A stretch of DNA of 64,000 bases. Origin: Melampsora larici-populina 98AG31. Its lineage: Eukaryota; Basidiomycota; Pucciniomycetes; Pucciniales; Melampsoraceae. Within the stretch, counting starts at the first letter, position 1; every line of letters begins with the position of its first letter. Shown in pieces: positions 45,368 to 58,530 of the stretch. The notes under the pieces were generated by a model. That model was not told where the DNA came from. It worked only from the letters and a program-made list of their open reading frames with translations, and ran no database searches. Position numbers and translations under genes: made by a program. The stretch is taken from assembly GCF_000204055.1 (NCBI RefSeq), contig NW_006768817.1, positions 232,997 to 296,996 of the forward strand. Reading direction: 5' to 3'.

Positions 45368-48300
45368 GACGAGGAGTGGAGATAGGGTGGTAAAAGGAGA
45401 TCAGATAGGAAGGGTAACGAGACCGTTCGGTTTCGGATTTGTATGCAGGATTGATGGCGACGAGGTAAGGAAGCCCGGTGTGATTTGCCACCAAGATCTC
45501 ACAGGTATGACCCAAGAAGTGATGGAAGGATTGTTGAGGGTTTAGCTGTTAATACAATGAGGTTGAAGATAAAGTAAGTTTAAAAAAGTTTAAAACCACC
45601 GAGTCGAAACTTGTCACGCTCGGCTCAAGGGTGAAAGAATAAAATTGCAAGGATCGAAGGTTGAGGCTGGGGGAGTGAGATCTTTAAAGCTTACCAATTG
45701 ATGGAGTACAGTTGCAAATTTATTCGGTTTGAAGTATGTTGTCCGGCCGAATGAAGGATACACAAAGAGAGCAAGATGCGGCAGACTATATGCTGACAGG
45801 CAGTCTAGGCAGAGTGATCAGGTGCGATGAGGGAAATGGTGGCGATAAAGCAGATTGTACAGCAACTCGATTGATAGAGTGCAAGACAAACAGATATGTG
45901 GAAATGGATGGCAAAGAGGTTGATACAATGCTTAAAGAGACCGACAAGCGGTCAAGTGCGATTTAAATCCTTAAAATGATCAAGAGGCAGAGATCAAGAA
46001 GAGCAAAGAGAGCAGGTAGAAAAGGCGGACCGAGGTTGAGGCAAGAAGGCGGAGAATGTGAATTTTGAGAGGTAAAAGGTATTGGTGATTTAAAACGTGC
46101 GCTGAGAAGACCGATAGCGAGTGACTAGTCGAGAATCGCCGATATGATAGAACCAAAAGCAACTTGGGATCTGAACTGGGTTGATCGAGGCGAGGAATGT
46201 GAGTGCGAGAACGGCTGTTGAAGTGACAGGGTCGAATCAGCGGTTGGGAAGTATTCGATCAAAGTTGGTTAGGTCGAGAATAAAGTGAAAAAATAAGGGC
46301 AAGTTACTGCATCAGCATGAAGGAGTAAGCAAGCATATATAGTAAACAAACAACAAAGTAATTTGAATGATCTGGACAAAGTAAAGGTGACCGAACCGGT
46401 TTAAAAAGAATCAAATACAGCAATCGGGTTGAGCCGGAACGGAAGAAAAGACTGGGGGGACAGAGAGATGGACAGATTATAGTGATCAAATTAAACGAAG
46501 GACAGATTTTTTCAGAGGGAAGTCTGTATCGCAAAATATCAAAAATATAGCTTAAGGCTGGTGGGCTGATTGGCTTCGTTGGCTGGCTGAATTTTGACTG
46601 ACTATCCTATCACGAGCGAGGGTCAGATTTAACTGAAGCTAGACTACAAATGAAAGTAGTGTATCGACTGGCTTGAGATTAGTGAGTGAAGAAAGGGAAG
46701 AGAGACAGAGAGAGAGAGGTAGCACGAAATAGTGGCGGGTGGTGAGGGAGACTGAAGTTCACACCAAGTTGGAGCAGGTTGGACTCTGGAGCTCTTTAGG
46801 AGATTAGTGAATGATGATAAAGTACACGAGAGAGGAATTGGATGAGATTTTAGGAAGATGAGGAAACGGGAAATCAGAAGAGGGTGGGGATGGTAAGTTA
46901 TTACAACAAGAGGTGGGTTGATTGTATGCAGGTGAATTTGTATCAAAACCTTTTTTGAAATCTGACGGTCACTGTATGAACAAAAATCATTAAATTGATT
47001 GACCAGAATCGATTTACATCAAGAAACTCGTGTCCTCCTCAACAAAACTCTTTTTTGTTTTTGTCGATGATTCACCGAACCTCGAGCTAAAATACATCCA
47101 TTACGTATTAGAAGCATCTCGTTCAGTTGGGTGCATCTTTCAGCTGATACATGGCTCTATTCGGTCTAATTTGACGTGAACCTTCAAGAAAAACAAAATA
47201 AAAAAGTTGGGACAGGACATTACAAATTTCTTGAATAGCAGTAAATGATCAACAGAGGGGTTTCTCTCTTTCTCTGTTGTTCAGTCAATAAAATAGGTTT
47301 CCTTTATCGAATGGACTGTACATATATGTATGTAGAAGACTGATTTTACAAGATTGCAAAGTGGAAATTGAAAACTGTCATCTTCATCCACCTCCTTCAT
47401 GGTGCATCATCATCAAGTGCAATTTTCAATTCTCACATTAGAAGAAGAGCACTAAGAAATCTATCTAAACGCTTTAAACTACTGCATCTCATCATCAATC
47501 AAACTTGTTCATAGACATTTATAGAAGTTTTAAGAAATCTAATGTGGCTTCTCATAAGCACCGAGCTGCACCGAGCGGAGAATTATGAATTGACTTGGAT
47601 TCGGAAGAAATCGAACCTTTGAGAATCCACACAATACACTCGAGTAGAATGTATGCATCTAACTCATGATCCATTGAACAACAGAAGAATCATATTCATG
47701 ATACCATTCGCTCAAGCACAAGCCTTGGTGTCTCGTCGTAAGGGATGAGAAAAAGCTTAAAACCATAACAAGGGTTTCCCATGATTAGCACCCCAGGGCT
47801 CACGGTAGCAATCGTTTTCGCACACTTCAAGTGTTGCCTTTAACCTGCGGATCACATTTATTGATCAAGCAGAGAGTCACACGGAGACATCCGAGTCACC
47901 GCGGGAGATATAAACAAACGAAATATGTTCAAATCCCGGCACGGAACGGGCGCTGGGACCATTTGTTATAGCAGCCCTTCCAAGCGTTGACGACCGCATG
48001 GATGGAGAAAGAAAAATCGGGAAAGGGTTGTGATATATAAAAAATGCGCAGATTGAGCAAATGGTAGGGAGAGTAACATACCTCGTGACGAAGAAACAGT
48101 GCTGTGAGGTTTGTCTTGGTAGTTTCGATATGTATTGATGGAGAAGTGATTCGAAAGAAATAAGCAATCGCTGCTGTGCGGATTTGTGTGTCCAGGAGCC
48201 AGGGGACGACGATTGCCGTAAGCACAGCTTATATGTGAATTTGTACGTTCTTGTGGGTACTACTTTCAGACGATCGAGAGGAATGGCTTTCGGCAACTTG

Positions 48301-51300
48301 CGGCTAGGAAGACCCACAAAGATTTCAACCTTCAAGCGACTCAGCCTGGCCTGTGGTTTGAATTTGTACCCATTATGTACAGCATAGTCATGCCTTAGCT
48401 AATTCACATTTGGTGTGATTTGCTATGGTTGATCAAGAATCTTATGTGAGTGCATGTCGAGATTAGGCTGAAAGTGGTTGATCATGAACTATGTTGTGGT
48501 ATGTGTCCATCTACCTGAGCATCACCAAGTATCACAGGGGGTATACTCGCCGATCAGCAAATCTTGAAAGTTTGGCCAGCACGCGTATATAGAAAACATT
48601 CCACAACAAAGGCTGAAATCAAAAAGGGGCACATACCGATTTCTATATGGAATGGATTGAAAATAACATTGGTCAGGATGCAAGTGCAAAGATTGGTCAG
48701 CATCGATTTTTCTTCACTTTATAATCAGGAGTGGACATGGATACATATGTCTGCTGAAGGTCTTTCTAAACTTCTCCTCAAACCCAATCCCTCGGAATTC
48801 TCGCTTGGAATTTTAAGAAAGAAACAAGTCGAGCCTGTCTTTGACAGTTCTTTGAGGATTAAAGCCTTAGTCATTCTCACGGTGAAAAGCTTGATTGTAC
48901 CCGACCGATTTAGTCTCGTTATGTAGGTTTCTTTCTTTAGTCTCTTTCTTCCTCCTTTCTTAAGATTCACCCTTGTGACATCTTGCGCCAATTCACTCAT
49001 GGCCTTGAAATTAACAACTCTACCTTGGCTTACGTAGTTGATACATTTTTAAAGTGACAAGCAAAATACAAAGAATCGATTCTTTTTTTTTGATCTCGAT
49101 TCTCACCGGGGAGAGCCGGGGAGATAAGGAAACCGTCATTGAAGCCGGAACTCGGCATGCTCAGGAATCAAGTGACAGCGTACATACATATATGAGTTAT
49201 AATTCCTCTCAGTCTCTGGTCCGTCCTGTCAAGGTCGAACAATTTGATTCTTTCACCGTTCTTATTCATCATCTGAACCTTAGCGCAAGAAGAGGCTCAC
49301 TTAAACTAAATCTGAACCCTCTCTTACAGTCAATTCTGCAAAGCTTATCACAAATTCCCCGCCAATTTGTTCGAGTTCTGCGGGCAAAATTGGTCAAGCT
49401 TTTGTGAAGTGACTGTATTTATAAGAGTTAAATATTCATGTGTATAAGAGTTAAGACCTACGTGATCTGCTCGTCAGAGGCTCTTGGGTCTTCCAAAAAC
49501 GTGATAGTTGATTGATTTGCTTATGAAGTTGATATAAAATTATATTAAGAAGCAACACTCAAAAGGGAAAGAGGCTCAAGGCTATGTAAGAGAGCTGTTG
49601 CCCTTTTGTTAATTGACCCGCCAAATCCGATGGTAGATTTATTGCAATGTGATCTTTATCACGACAATTCAATTGCGGTACAAACTACCGCAATTGGTGG
49701 GCTTCATCACGAGATCTCTCTTCTCTCTTTGGGGTCTTTTGTACGTGCTCTAAAACTAGACTACCTGTACATATATATTCTGGTTAGCCGTTGTTATTCA
49801 GCCATGAGGATTCCAAAGTTAGAATTAAAAAAATTCAAATCAGGAAAAGTGGAATTGACACAAATCAAATAGCCAAGCTCAGAAAGTGCTGGGCCAAGTT
49901 CCCCAGGGCCAAAGGGATAAAATATCATCATTTCCAAAACAACAACAGCACTCTCTCTGACCCACCTATCAAAAGGGCATAGACTTAAGAATGGCAAAGA
50001 AGGGAAGATACAATAAATATTAAATGACCAGACAGAACAAAAATGAGTTGTGTTTCAAATAAGTAAGACTATAGATTTGACTTCTAGACTTCAAATAATT
50101 TTCCTCTTTCTTCTAATTATATAACATAGATAGAAAGGTGGAAAAAATAAGGACAATCTCACTTTTTTTAAGAAAAAGAAACAGAAGCTCTAATATGCAA
50201 AGAAGGACCAATCACATGATTCTGAGATTCAGGGAATGAAGTTCATGGTAGCTCCAGATTGGGCCAAAGTAGTAGCACCACCAGAACAAAGAGAATGGCC
50301 AGAGAATTCCTTGTCAAATTGCTTATGGAAGCAAGATCAAAAACCAGAAACTTGACAAAGAAATACCCTTAGAAGTTAAGTATAATTGATGACATGCTAA
50401 AAAACAATGATCCTTATGTCAAGGTAAGATAACATGATCTTCACCAGACAAGCAGATGAATTCTTGAAGTATTGGACAATCACCAAAGCTCCTGTGAAGC
50501 CAGTATTTCCTTTTGAATAAGGTAAAAGATATTTGATAACTATGCTACAATCAGATAACCTGGATGAGCTCCAAAGAATGATCTTTGTTGGATCAAATCA
50601 CTTCTCTGAATCCAAACAGTTTTCCCCAGGTAATGCAAACCACCAAACCCCACACATAATAAAGCTAAAACTAATCTGTCATTGTGAATTGATCCCATAC
50701 TAGAGACACAGCATTGAAAATGAAGAAGAGTTAATGGGCTTTTCCTAACAACAGGTTTTGAATGGTTCTTGATGCAACTTTCCATTGTAGATCTAACCTC
50801 TTAAACTCTTGATTTGCAAACTATAGTTGAATATATTTTAAATTAAAAGTAAAAGTCATACTGACTAACTAAACCAAACAGATCTAGGACAGCTCTTCAA
50901 GCTGGTATAAGATATATTGTCACACAAAGTTTCGGCATCTGGCTTAAAAAGATAGCCAAACTGTTGGCATAAACAAAAACAAAACTTTTAACGCCTGCTT
51001 TGTATGTTTGAATATTTGACAGATTAACAGTTAACTGTATATTCTTCTTACATGACATTTTTGAACTCCCAAGAAATCCATCCCTGCATTGACTGCCAGT
51101 CCCTAAGAGAATGCTGAGGAACCAATACAAATTGTATCAAAGCTTTAATAATAAGCTCTTTCTTATCTGGCTCAAGGTAAATACTCATCTTCTATGAACC
51201 TAACATACAACCAAAAAATCATTGAAAGAACCATGAACCTGCTCCTTCCAAGCCCACAGAACACCCAAAATGTTGAAAACCATCAACATCTTTGCTTGAA

Positions 51301-51580
51301 GAGAAGGAATTTGATGCTCTTTGAAAGTCACCCAGTCCTTTGCATCTACAATGGATCAAACATGGTCCATCATACTGTTTAAATATTTTATATGAAAAAT
51401 TACCTTGGCAATCCACAAGACTCAAGAGAAAATATCACACTACCAGCATAAAGTAATTTTCTCATGCAAAAACTGATTACATTCAATGCATCATGTAATT
51501 GAAAATGCTGATCTAATGCTGATCTAATGGATTTTCACTGATTTGTTACTCTAAATATAATCAATTTTTCCACACAAAAA
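45368..51580. other. 6.2-kb stretch without a convincing gene
   Basis: The first 1.6 kb is GA-rich on the plus strand and probably includes the promoter of the minus-strand KEN gene. An open frame at 47877-48335 (minus) has a possible donor GGTATG inside, but no family match. Frames at 48564-48926 and 49054-49407 look random. Small host genes with tiny exons could be missed here. Confidence 0.35.
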
Positions 51581-52090
51581 TTACTGTATGCTGGTAGTGC
51601 CACACCAGATGTGTGGCAATGCTGAAGACCAAGAAGCAAGATTATGATCTACATACTCTGTATCTTCCCTTCCTTTTAATTTGAAGAATTTGGTTGTATA
51701 TTGTGGGTGAGCCGGAAGTGGCCTGAAAGCACCTTCTATGTCTGATTTGAACACAGTTACATTCATTTGCTTCTTCTTCAACTTCATCAAAAAATGAGCC
51801 ATTGATTTTAAAGAGTCATAAGAAATTTCTGTCTTATCCTTATCAATCAAAGCATTTGGCAAGGGTTTTCAAAATCTCATGTTCAAACCAACTCTCATCC
51901 TTGTACATAGAGCCATTCTTTGGTGTCAGCAAGAAAGAAATAACCTTCATTCCTGGTAAAAGTGGCAAAAATTCATCAAAATAAGTTCCTTTACTAGTCT
52001 CCTCTTTACATTGCTCTTCCAGTAAAGCTTGATTATCAACACAAGTTTGATGATTTGGAATGTTGACTATTTCTGATGAAGGTAAAGGCA
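51581..52090 (-). pseudogene. reverse-transcriptase relic, DIRS-like
   Basis: Two overlapping frames carry pieces of one RT: an upstream region (FLLTPKNGS, EHEILKTL) and, after a frameshift near 51850, YDSLKSMAHFL and the motif-A-like KSDIEGAFRPLPAHP, then TEYVDHNLASW and PHIWC. The order (D-AFR-x-PVHP, YVD-x-x-L, P-H-x-x-C) recalls DIRS/Ngaro-type RT. No tyrosine recombinase or repeats were found, and the catalytic YxDD is missing, so this is an inactive fragment and the class is tentative. Confidence 0.45.
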
Positions 52091-52092
52091 TC

Positions 52093-52386
52093 TTCAGCCT
52101 GAGCCCCAACCTGAAAAACACAAGTAATGGCCCCCTGCACCCCACACCAATATCCAATAAGCCCCCCCGCGCCTGAACCCTACCCTGAGCCAATCAAAAC
52201 CCGGCTCTCAGAAGCCCCCCCAACCCCTATCCCAAATGCCTAAAACCCGTGGGAACCTGGGGACCCCGCAGATACCATTGGGGGTTTGAGGACTATTGGG
52301 GTCTCAAAAAGCCTGACCAAACCCGCACCCCAAGGGTTTGGGGCTTGGGGAACCCTTGGGGCCTTGGTTCCGGGGCTCAGGCTGAG
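52093..52386. mobile_element. GC-rich TIR element, about 290 bp
   Basis: TCAGCCTGAGCCCC at the left is matched inverted by GGGGCTCAGGCTGA at the right. The interior is markedly G/C-rich (runs of CCCC and GGGG), unlike the AT-rich surroundings. It sits beside or within the RT relic. Confidence 0.55.
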
Positions 52387-53797
52387 GAAAAGACGGTCAA
52401 AATCCCTCCTGAATACCTTTGATAACTGAACCAATAGCAGGCTAGTTTGGATAAGATTGTAAGATCTATTTCATCTTGTCTACCTCATAGGACATTGAAT
52501 TTTGAATGAGTAATGGCATTATTCCAAAGTTAAATTTTGCATCACCACCTTCTTTGTGAGAGGGGGCATTTGGCAAAGGTTCAGCATTTCAACTAGATTT
52601 GATTGCTACTGAAAACCCAAATCAACAGGTTTCATCACACTGGTAACCTCAGCTGTGTTGGCAATGCTGACAATTGTGTGTAACAGCCCTAGACATTCTA
52701 AATACCACTATGGTTGTTAGTACACATATCAACATATCACAACAAACCAGAGAGTTTTATAATGTCAAACATACAAAAAAGTGAATGTGCCCGCAAGTAG
52801 GATCAATGTTACACACAATTTGAATCTGTATTCACAGGTTTTTGTGTTGAATTACTATATAGGTTGAAAGCTACTTTGTGGTTAAGAAGGGATTGAATTA
52901 AACTGACACAAAGAGAAAGCTGAATTTTTTTGTATACATTGGAACTTTTTCACAACACAGATCATATACCACCACACAAGGAATAAACAAATCTGAAATA
53001 TTGACTCAAAGCAACAGGACTAGAAGAAGGAGCAGATAAAAAACTATGGTGATAGTAAGCACTACCAAAATACCAACAATGGGCTGTTGCACTGTGTTTT
53101 AGAACACAGCAAATCAATCTTCTTACCTATAAGTCTACAACACAAGCAAAGGAAACTCCCATTATGTGCCACACAACACCATTGGCCTTAGCTCTGGTTG
53201 CTTGTGTGGCTCTTGTTGCTGAGCTTCTGTTGCTTCCATTGCACACCTTAGATGCAGAGGAGAAAGTTGATGGTATAGGCATAAGTGAACAATAAGCATA
53301 AGGCACGATCAATAAAAAGAAGAAAAAGAATGATTGATAAAGAAGAAAATGACAAGGATCGGAATTGAGAAAAAGGTCATTTGAAAATCAAAAACCACAA
53401 CATCAACCCGGTCATAGTAATATCCATTGCAGGGTTGTGTTGCTGACAAAGTGGCCACAACCTCAATCCAACAAGCTGAAACCTTACACCTCAAGGTATG
53501 TTGTGTTGTGTTACCAAGTTTTTCCGCCGCTTGATATGGCCGTATGTTTCACACTTAAAGCGACACACCAGGCCCAACATTCAAAATATCAAGTTTCAAG
53601 CACATCACAATCTTTGGAAGCCCAATCTTCAAAATCACTATCTAAGTTTAAAATGCTGCCTTATCCCCCACAATATTGTTGCATTGATCCATACCTCCCA
53701 ACACCCAAAAATCAGATATGATATACTTTCAATACTGCAAAACAACCTCTTCATAATCCATGAAATCGGCTTTGATGGATTTCTTAAGAATCATAAC

Positions 53798-54094
53798 ACA
53801 ATAAGGGGGCTCAAGTCAAAATTTTTGCGGCCTTTTCTTAAAAAATTGGGGAAAGTTTTTTACAGTACCGTGCTGTAAAAACTTTTCCCAATTCGTAAAA
53901 AAGGACCACAAAAATTTCTTTTGGATCTCCTTCTGAGCACCAGATTTACACAAATTTGCGTAAATTTGCTGCTTAAAAAAATTTGGGATGACGTATAACT
54001 TTTCCCAATTGCATAAAATTTTGCGTAAATTTTATGCAATTGGGAAAAAAAAATTATGATAAAAGTAGTAAAATATTTTGACTTGAGCCCCCCT
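53798..54094. mobile_element. TIR element with internal hairpins, about 295 bp
   Basis: GGGGGCTCAAGTCAAAA at the left is matched inverted by TTTTGACTTGAGCCCCC at the right. Inside are two strong hairpins: one around 53838-53890 (TTTTACAG / CTGTAAAA with AAGTTTT arms) and one of CCCAATTGCATAAAAT type near 54014-54050. No coding region. Confidence 0.65.
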
Positions 54095-55193
54095 AATATA
54101 CCTATTCCTCCAATTTGTTGATGTCCTATCTAGGAGTGGTTGTTAAAATAAGAAAAAAGGTTTTGAACAGACATACAATTTGAGTCTCATTTTAGTTCAT
54201 CAACGGTACCCAACTCGAATGAAAAATCAGAACAATGTCTGTACCAACCAATTCTTTGAATAAAAAGTGTATGACTTTCAGTGAGCAAACCTCGATGATG
54301 TAGCCCATCAAACCATTTCCCAACCCACCAACTTTTTAAATAAGACTTTTTCAATCTCATTCAAGTTCAACTTACTTATAATTTCTAGCAGCACTCTCCG
54401 TTTCATATAAGCTAATCACAACACTAGAGATTTGTTGATTACCTCTTTAAAAAATTAAATAAAGATTTCAAGATCATGATGAGTAGCAAATGGTTTTGTA
54501 AAAGGCATGCATTGGCTTTTGGAACAGTATAGAAAAAAAACCACTTTTGGATCACCATTCAACAAGACTCATCAACCAAAAACCAATAAGCAATTTTTTT
54601 CTTTGCCTTTCCCAAACCCCAAACATAGATAGACATTAGGAAAACCCATTTTCTTCAATAAAGAGAAACCCAAATCTATATCTACAAAGATAAACTCCAC
54701 TTCTCCTCAACATTACACGATCAATCAAACTTCACCATCCCTCAAATTGATCAAAAAGTAAAACCTTCGATTACACATTGCGATTTGTAAATATTCACCT
54801 TAAAAAATCATGTATATACATATATACCTACACATTTCTTTAATCCTTATATCAGTGATGATAATAAAGATCATACAACTTTATACATCCATACAATCCT
54901 TTTTACCCCTTCTAAGTCTTTAAACCCACACACACACTGTGTAATCATAAAATAATAATACTAATGAAAGTTTTTTTTTCTTGGTTTTGATTTACAAATG
55001 AAAATGGTAAAGTTAACAACAACAAAAGATAAAAGGTTTTGTTCACACGAATTTTGTTTTTGTTTTCATAAATCTTTCCATCACATTCCATCATCAACCA
55101 AAACCCCAAATGCAAACCATAGATTTCCTTCCAAAAACCATTTTTAAAACTTGATATTTTGCTTCGCTTAAAGAGTACTAATATAAGATTTGA
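54095..55193. other. gene-free AT-rich stretch
   Basis: The 3' flank of the RAI1 gene; no feature recognised beyond A/T runs. Confidence 0.35.
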
Positions 55194-57250
55194 TTATGAC
55201 GTTTGATTAACTTTTTCTTTTCTTTCTCTTTTGATTTCATTATTCATAATAGCCATTTCCTGTTTAACGAGATGTTCAAACCAAACCAAACTCAAGAACC
55301 CAACTCTAGATCCTTTAGGTTTAAGTTTCTGAACGATTCCAATCACTTGAGTTTCATAATCTAATTCTTGAATCTCAATCGATCCTCTCATCTTCATTCC
55401 TTTCTCTCCTGAATTAGGAGGTGTATGAAACTTTATTCTGAAAACCGGCCAATGTTTCCATCTGTTATGATTAAATTCAAATTTTTCAAACTTCATCTTC
55501 TTTTGAGTTTCGATTGCACAATACTTTTTAAATTCAGATTCGTGTCTTGCTAATTGATCATGTCGTTTAGGATCAATCGTTTCTTTTATAAACTTTAAGA
55601 TCTTTGCACCTGTATCTAAACATAACGAAGCTGACCAACGTGAGGATGGATCGGCTTCTGATTTCACCAAGGCTGGGATTTCTTTGGTTACTAAGGATTC
55701 GGATTTTCGTATGAATCCTGATTTGTCTCGGAATCCTATGTTGATGAGAGGAGTGCCTAGTAAAACTGGAAAAAGCGAAACGAATGAAGGGCAAGTGGCC
55801 CTGATGTCAGTCAGCTTAATGATATGAATCAAAACGAAATCACAAATCCAAAAAAGACAACTCCAAAGAGATCAAAGGATTTTGAGTCAAAAGATCCAAA
55901 AACGATGACTCAACAAGACTGAAGCCAAAACTTTAACATCTTATAACGTTGAAACGTTCTACTTTCCCGATCATTAGTAATCAAAGCCGATGTTTTAATT
56001 TCAATAAACTCATCAGGTTGGATTTCAGTTTTGTTTTCCAAATGAGTTTGAAGTTGATGAAATCCTTCTGGTTTAATACAATCCACTTCGCCACCCAAGA
56101 TCAATTTAATTTGATTTAAATTAGTTTTTACGACACTACACCATTGGATATTAGTGTCAACTTGATCAAATCCTCCTATAGCACTGGTCATCAAACTTTC
56201 ATAACTATGTCCAAAGTATGTTGGAATGATGTTTTGACTTTCGGTTTGTTTGGCTGCGATCGATTCAGGCGTCACACTTTCTTCTATGTAAATCGTTCCA
56301 TTCACCATCATCGCATTCATTTCCCAACCTGAGTTATGTGAAGATGATCCTTCATAAACTGCACTGCAGATCTTTGTTAACATTCCTCTCCAGGTGATAA
56401 ACTCTGTTTCGGCTATCCTTCGTAAAAGACCTAATCGTGCTGTCTTTTCACAACTCTCTAGCTGGTGAGATAGACTAAGAGCCAAAAGAGGTTCATACAA
56501 TCAGACTTTGAGAGATGATCGGAAGAAACATCGAATGCTTACCAGAGCAGCATCCCATCTAATCCTTCATCCACCGATTCGTCTCGATATATCCGCTCAT
56601 CAATCCCCGTTCTTAAATCGAATCCAATACAATCAGGTGCATCAACAAAAGGTCTAAGACTTTCAAACCTTCTGAGTCCATTTAACATCTGACGACCTTT
56701 GGTGTAAGAGAAAGAACTCATAGCGATTGGTTTTTGATAGATTGGATCTTTGATTTGTTTTCCAGATTGAAAAACACCATTGTAAACAGGAGGAGGAAGT
56801 TGGAATGTAACGGCTTGCATGGGTTTACGGTTTTCGGGTGGGTAGAGTGGTTCACGTGATGCTGAGGACGTGAATAGATTAGGTTGGATTGCATTGAGGG
56901 GTGTTTCTTGATGAACTGGCTCATGTTGTTGATTGGATCCTAGTTGGGTTCAATGATATTGATTAGATTGGTTTCTTAGATTTGATTGATTTGAATGAGT
57001 TTGGTTTACCTTCAGATTGATTTGGATGGTTATCTTGTTCTTGATTTGATTGTTGATTTGATTGTTGATCTGATTGTTGATCTGAAGTGATTGTAGTATT
57101 TTGATCGATTGATTGACGAATAGCAGTAGGAGACAAAAGTTCTCTTAGTCGAGATGGTAATGGACCATTGTTTTCGATCGATCTACGAGGATTAGAACGA
57201 GGTGGTGAAGCAGGAGCACTGTTAAGCAAATGAGCTAGATTCACTGGCAT
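55194..57250 (-). CDS. RAI1: Rai1/Dxo1-type decapping nuclease
   Basis: Exons 57010-57250, 56543-56939, 55915-56474 and 55194-55765 give 589 residues, longer than yeast Rai1 (387) because of a Gln/Asn/Ser-rich N-terminus (SDQQSDQQSNQQSNQEQ) and insertions. The catalytic core is clear: ETEFITWRGMLTKI, GWEMNAMMVNGTIYIEE, GGEVDCIKPEG, EIKTSALI and FWLQSFLLGTPLINIGFRD, holding the Glu-Asp-Glu metal ligands of the DXO fold. Members remove incomplete, NAD or unmethylated 5' caps, and yeast Rai1 activates Rat1 in the nucleus. Start ATG at 57250 precedes MPVNLAHLLNSAP, a common opening. The intron 3 donor (GTTGAG) is weak but restores the conserved LQSFLLG. Confidence 0.92.
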
Positions 57251-57550
57251 CCTCAAAAGAAACAACAACTTGACTGTTTAGTGAAGACTTCTCAGATCGA
57301 AGCCTCAATTTCAATTTCAAATTCAAATTCAAAACCACATTACACACTAACACATCACACTTCTATGTATCACCCATAATCTAACTCACATGCTCTCAGC
57401 AAAACAGTTGGCTACCAGAGCAATGACCCATCCATTCATATTCGAGACATTTTGAGCATCATTAAATAAAATGAAAAAGTAGAATACCCAAAAAGAATAC
57501 AAAGTTAAAATACCAAACTATAGATAGAAAGAAGAACGAAAACAACAAGA

Positions 57551-58359
57551 TCAAGAATTTTCAATTTCTTTCAACCAACCACCTTCAATTAACCTTTCAA
57601 CTTCACCACGTTTCACAAAATACCTAGACCCCAACTCAAACTGAATCATTCCACCCCCATCCCCAATCGAGACTTCACCCAATTCTTTTATACATTCAAC
57701 TTGAATAAACAAATCTTTAGGAGGACCTCTTGAAAGGTTACCCAAGAGATTGATCGTATAAGCTTGGTATGGTCTTGAAAGATCATTCACTAGATTCGAA
57801 TGTGATCTTAGGTAATCTAATTCGGATGGTGTTAAGACTTTTGAAATCGGGTCTGAGACCGTTGATGTGGATGAGATGGTCGTGGATGTGATATTGGTTG
57901 AAGAAGCTGAAAGCGTGTTGGGTATTGAACCTGATGAAGCCCAGTATGCGTCTAAGATTGCGTTCCTACGTTGCATGGCATAAGCTAATAAAACACGTTT
58001 ATTATGACGCGCTGTTGCAGCAGCTAAACAAAAACAAACAAACCACAATCAACACATGATATTCTCTGATCTTTAAGGAATTTATAAGGATTGAAACACC
58101 AACACATTCGAAGTGCACACATCACTCCATCATCCATCTCTACAGCTCCAGTTCCATGTAATTCTTCTTCATTCCGAAAATAATCAGCAGCCGTTTGAAG
58201 TTTTTCTGATAACCCTCTGGTTTCTCTTTGAAGAGTTCTTACGAGTTGATCTTCGAATGGTCTGATCGCATCGGCTGAACGAGCACGTAATGAAGAAGTT
58301 AGTAGAGCTGAAAGTGTACTGAAAGGTTGAGGTTGAGAATTGCTGATGGAGTTGGACAT
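57551..58359 (-). CDS. PSF1: GINS complex subunit Psf1
   Basis: Exons 58104-58359 and 57551-58023 give 242 residues. Signature parts are EDQLVRTLQRETRGL near the N-terminus, RHNKRVLLAYAMQRRNAI with DAYW, a Ser/Thr-rich insert, SELDYLRSHSNLVNDL, then the B-domain GPPKDLFIQVECIKELGEV and YFVKRGEVERLIEGGWLKEI. Psf1 is part of GINS, which with Cdc45 and Mcm2-7 forms the replicative helicase. It is slightly longer than the usual 195-210 because of the Ser/Thr insert. The donor GTTGGT was chosen by phase. Divergent from MTG2 with only 171 bp between start codons. Confidence 0.88.
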
Positions 58360-58530
58360 GATGAATGGGATTTCAATGGATTTGAAGCTGAGACCACCAG
58401 TCACGAGTCAACCCATCGGTGGATTCGTCTCTGTCCCGATCTGTGAAAGGTATACTGTAAATGGCATACATGTACCCAAACTTTTTTCGATCAACTGACA
58501 AAATATTCCACACATGAACATTTCCAAAAA
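58360..58530. promoter_or_regulatory. 171-bp shared divergent promoter of PSF1 and MTG2
   Basis: The start codons of the two essential genes face away from each other across 171 bp, so both promoters must lie here. No TATA or named factor site is evident. Confidence 0.5.

Noticed and set aside
47920..47980. tRNA-like stretch (TTCAAATCCCGGC followed by a GGGACCA-like end)
   Set aside because: The 5' half of a T-stem and any matching acceptor or anticodon arm are missing.
48564..49407. Open frames of about 120 codons on the plus strand
   Set aside because: No recognisable motif or exon pattern; overlapping frames on the other strand are equally long.
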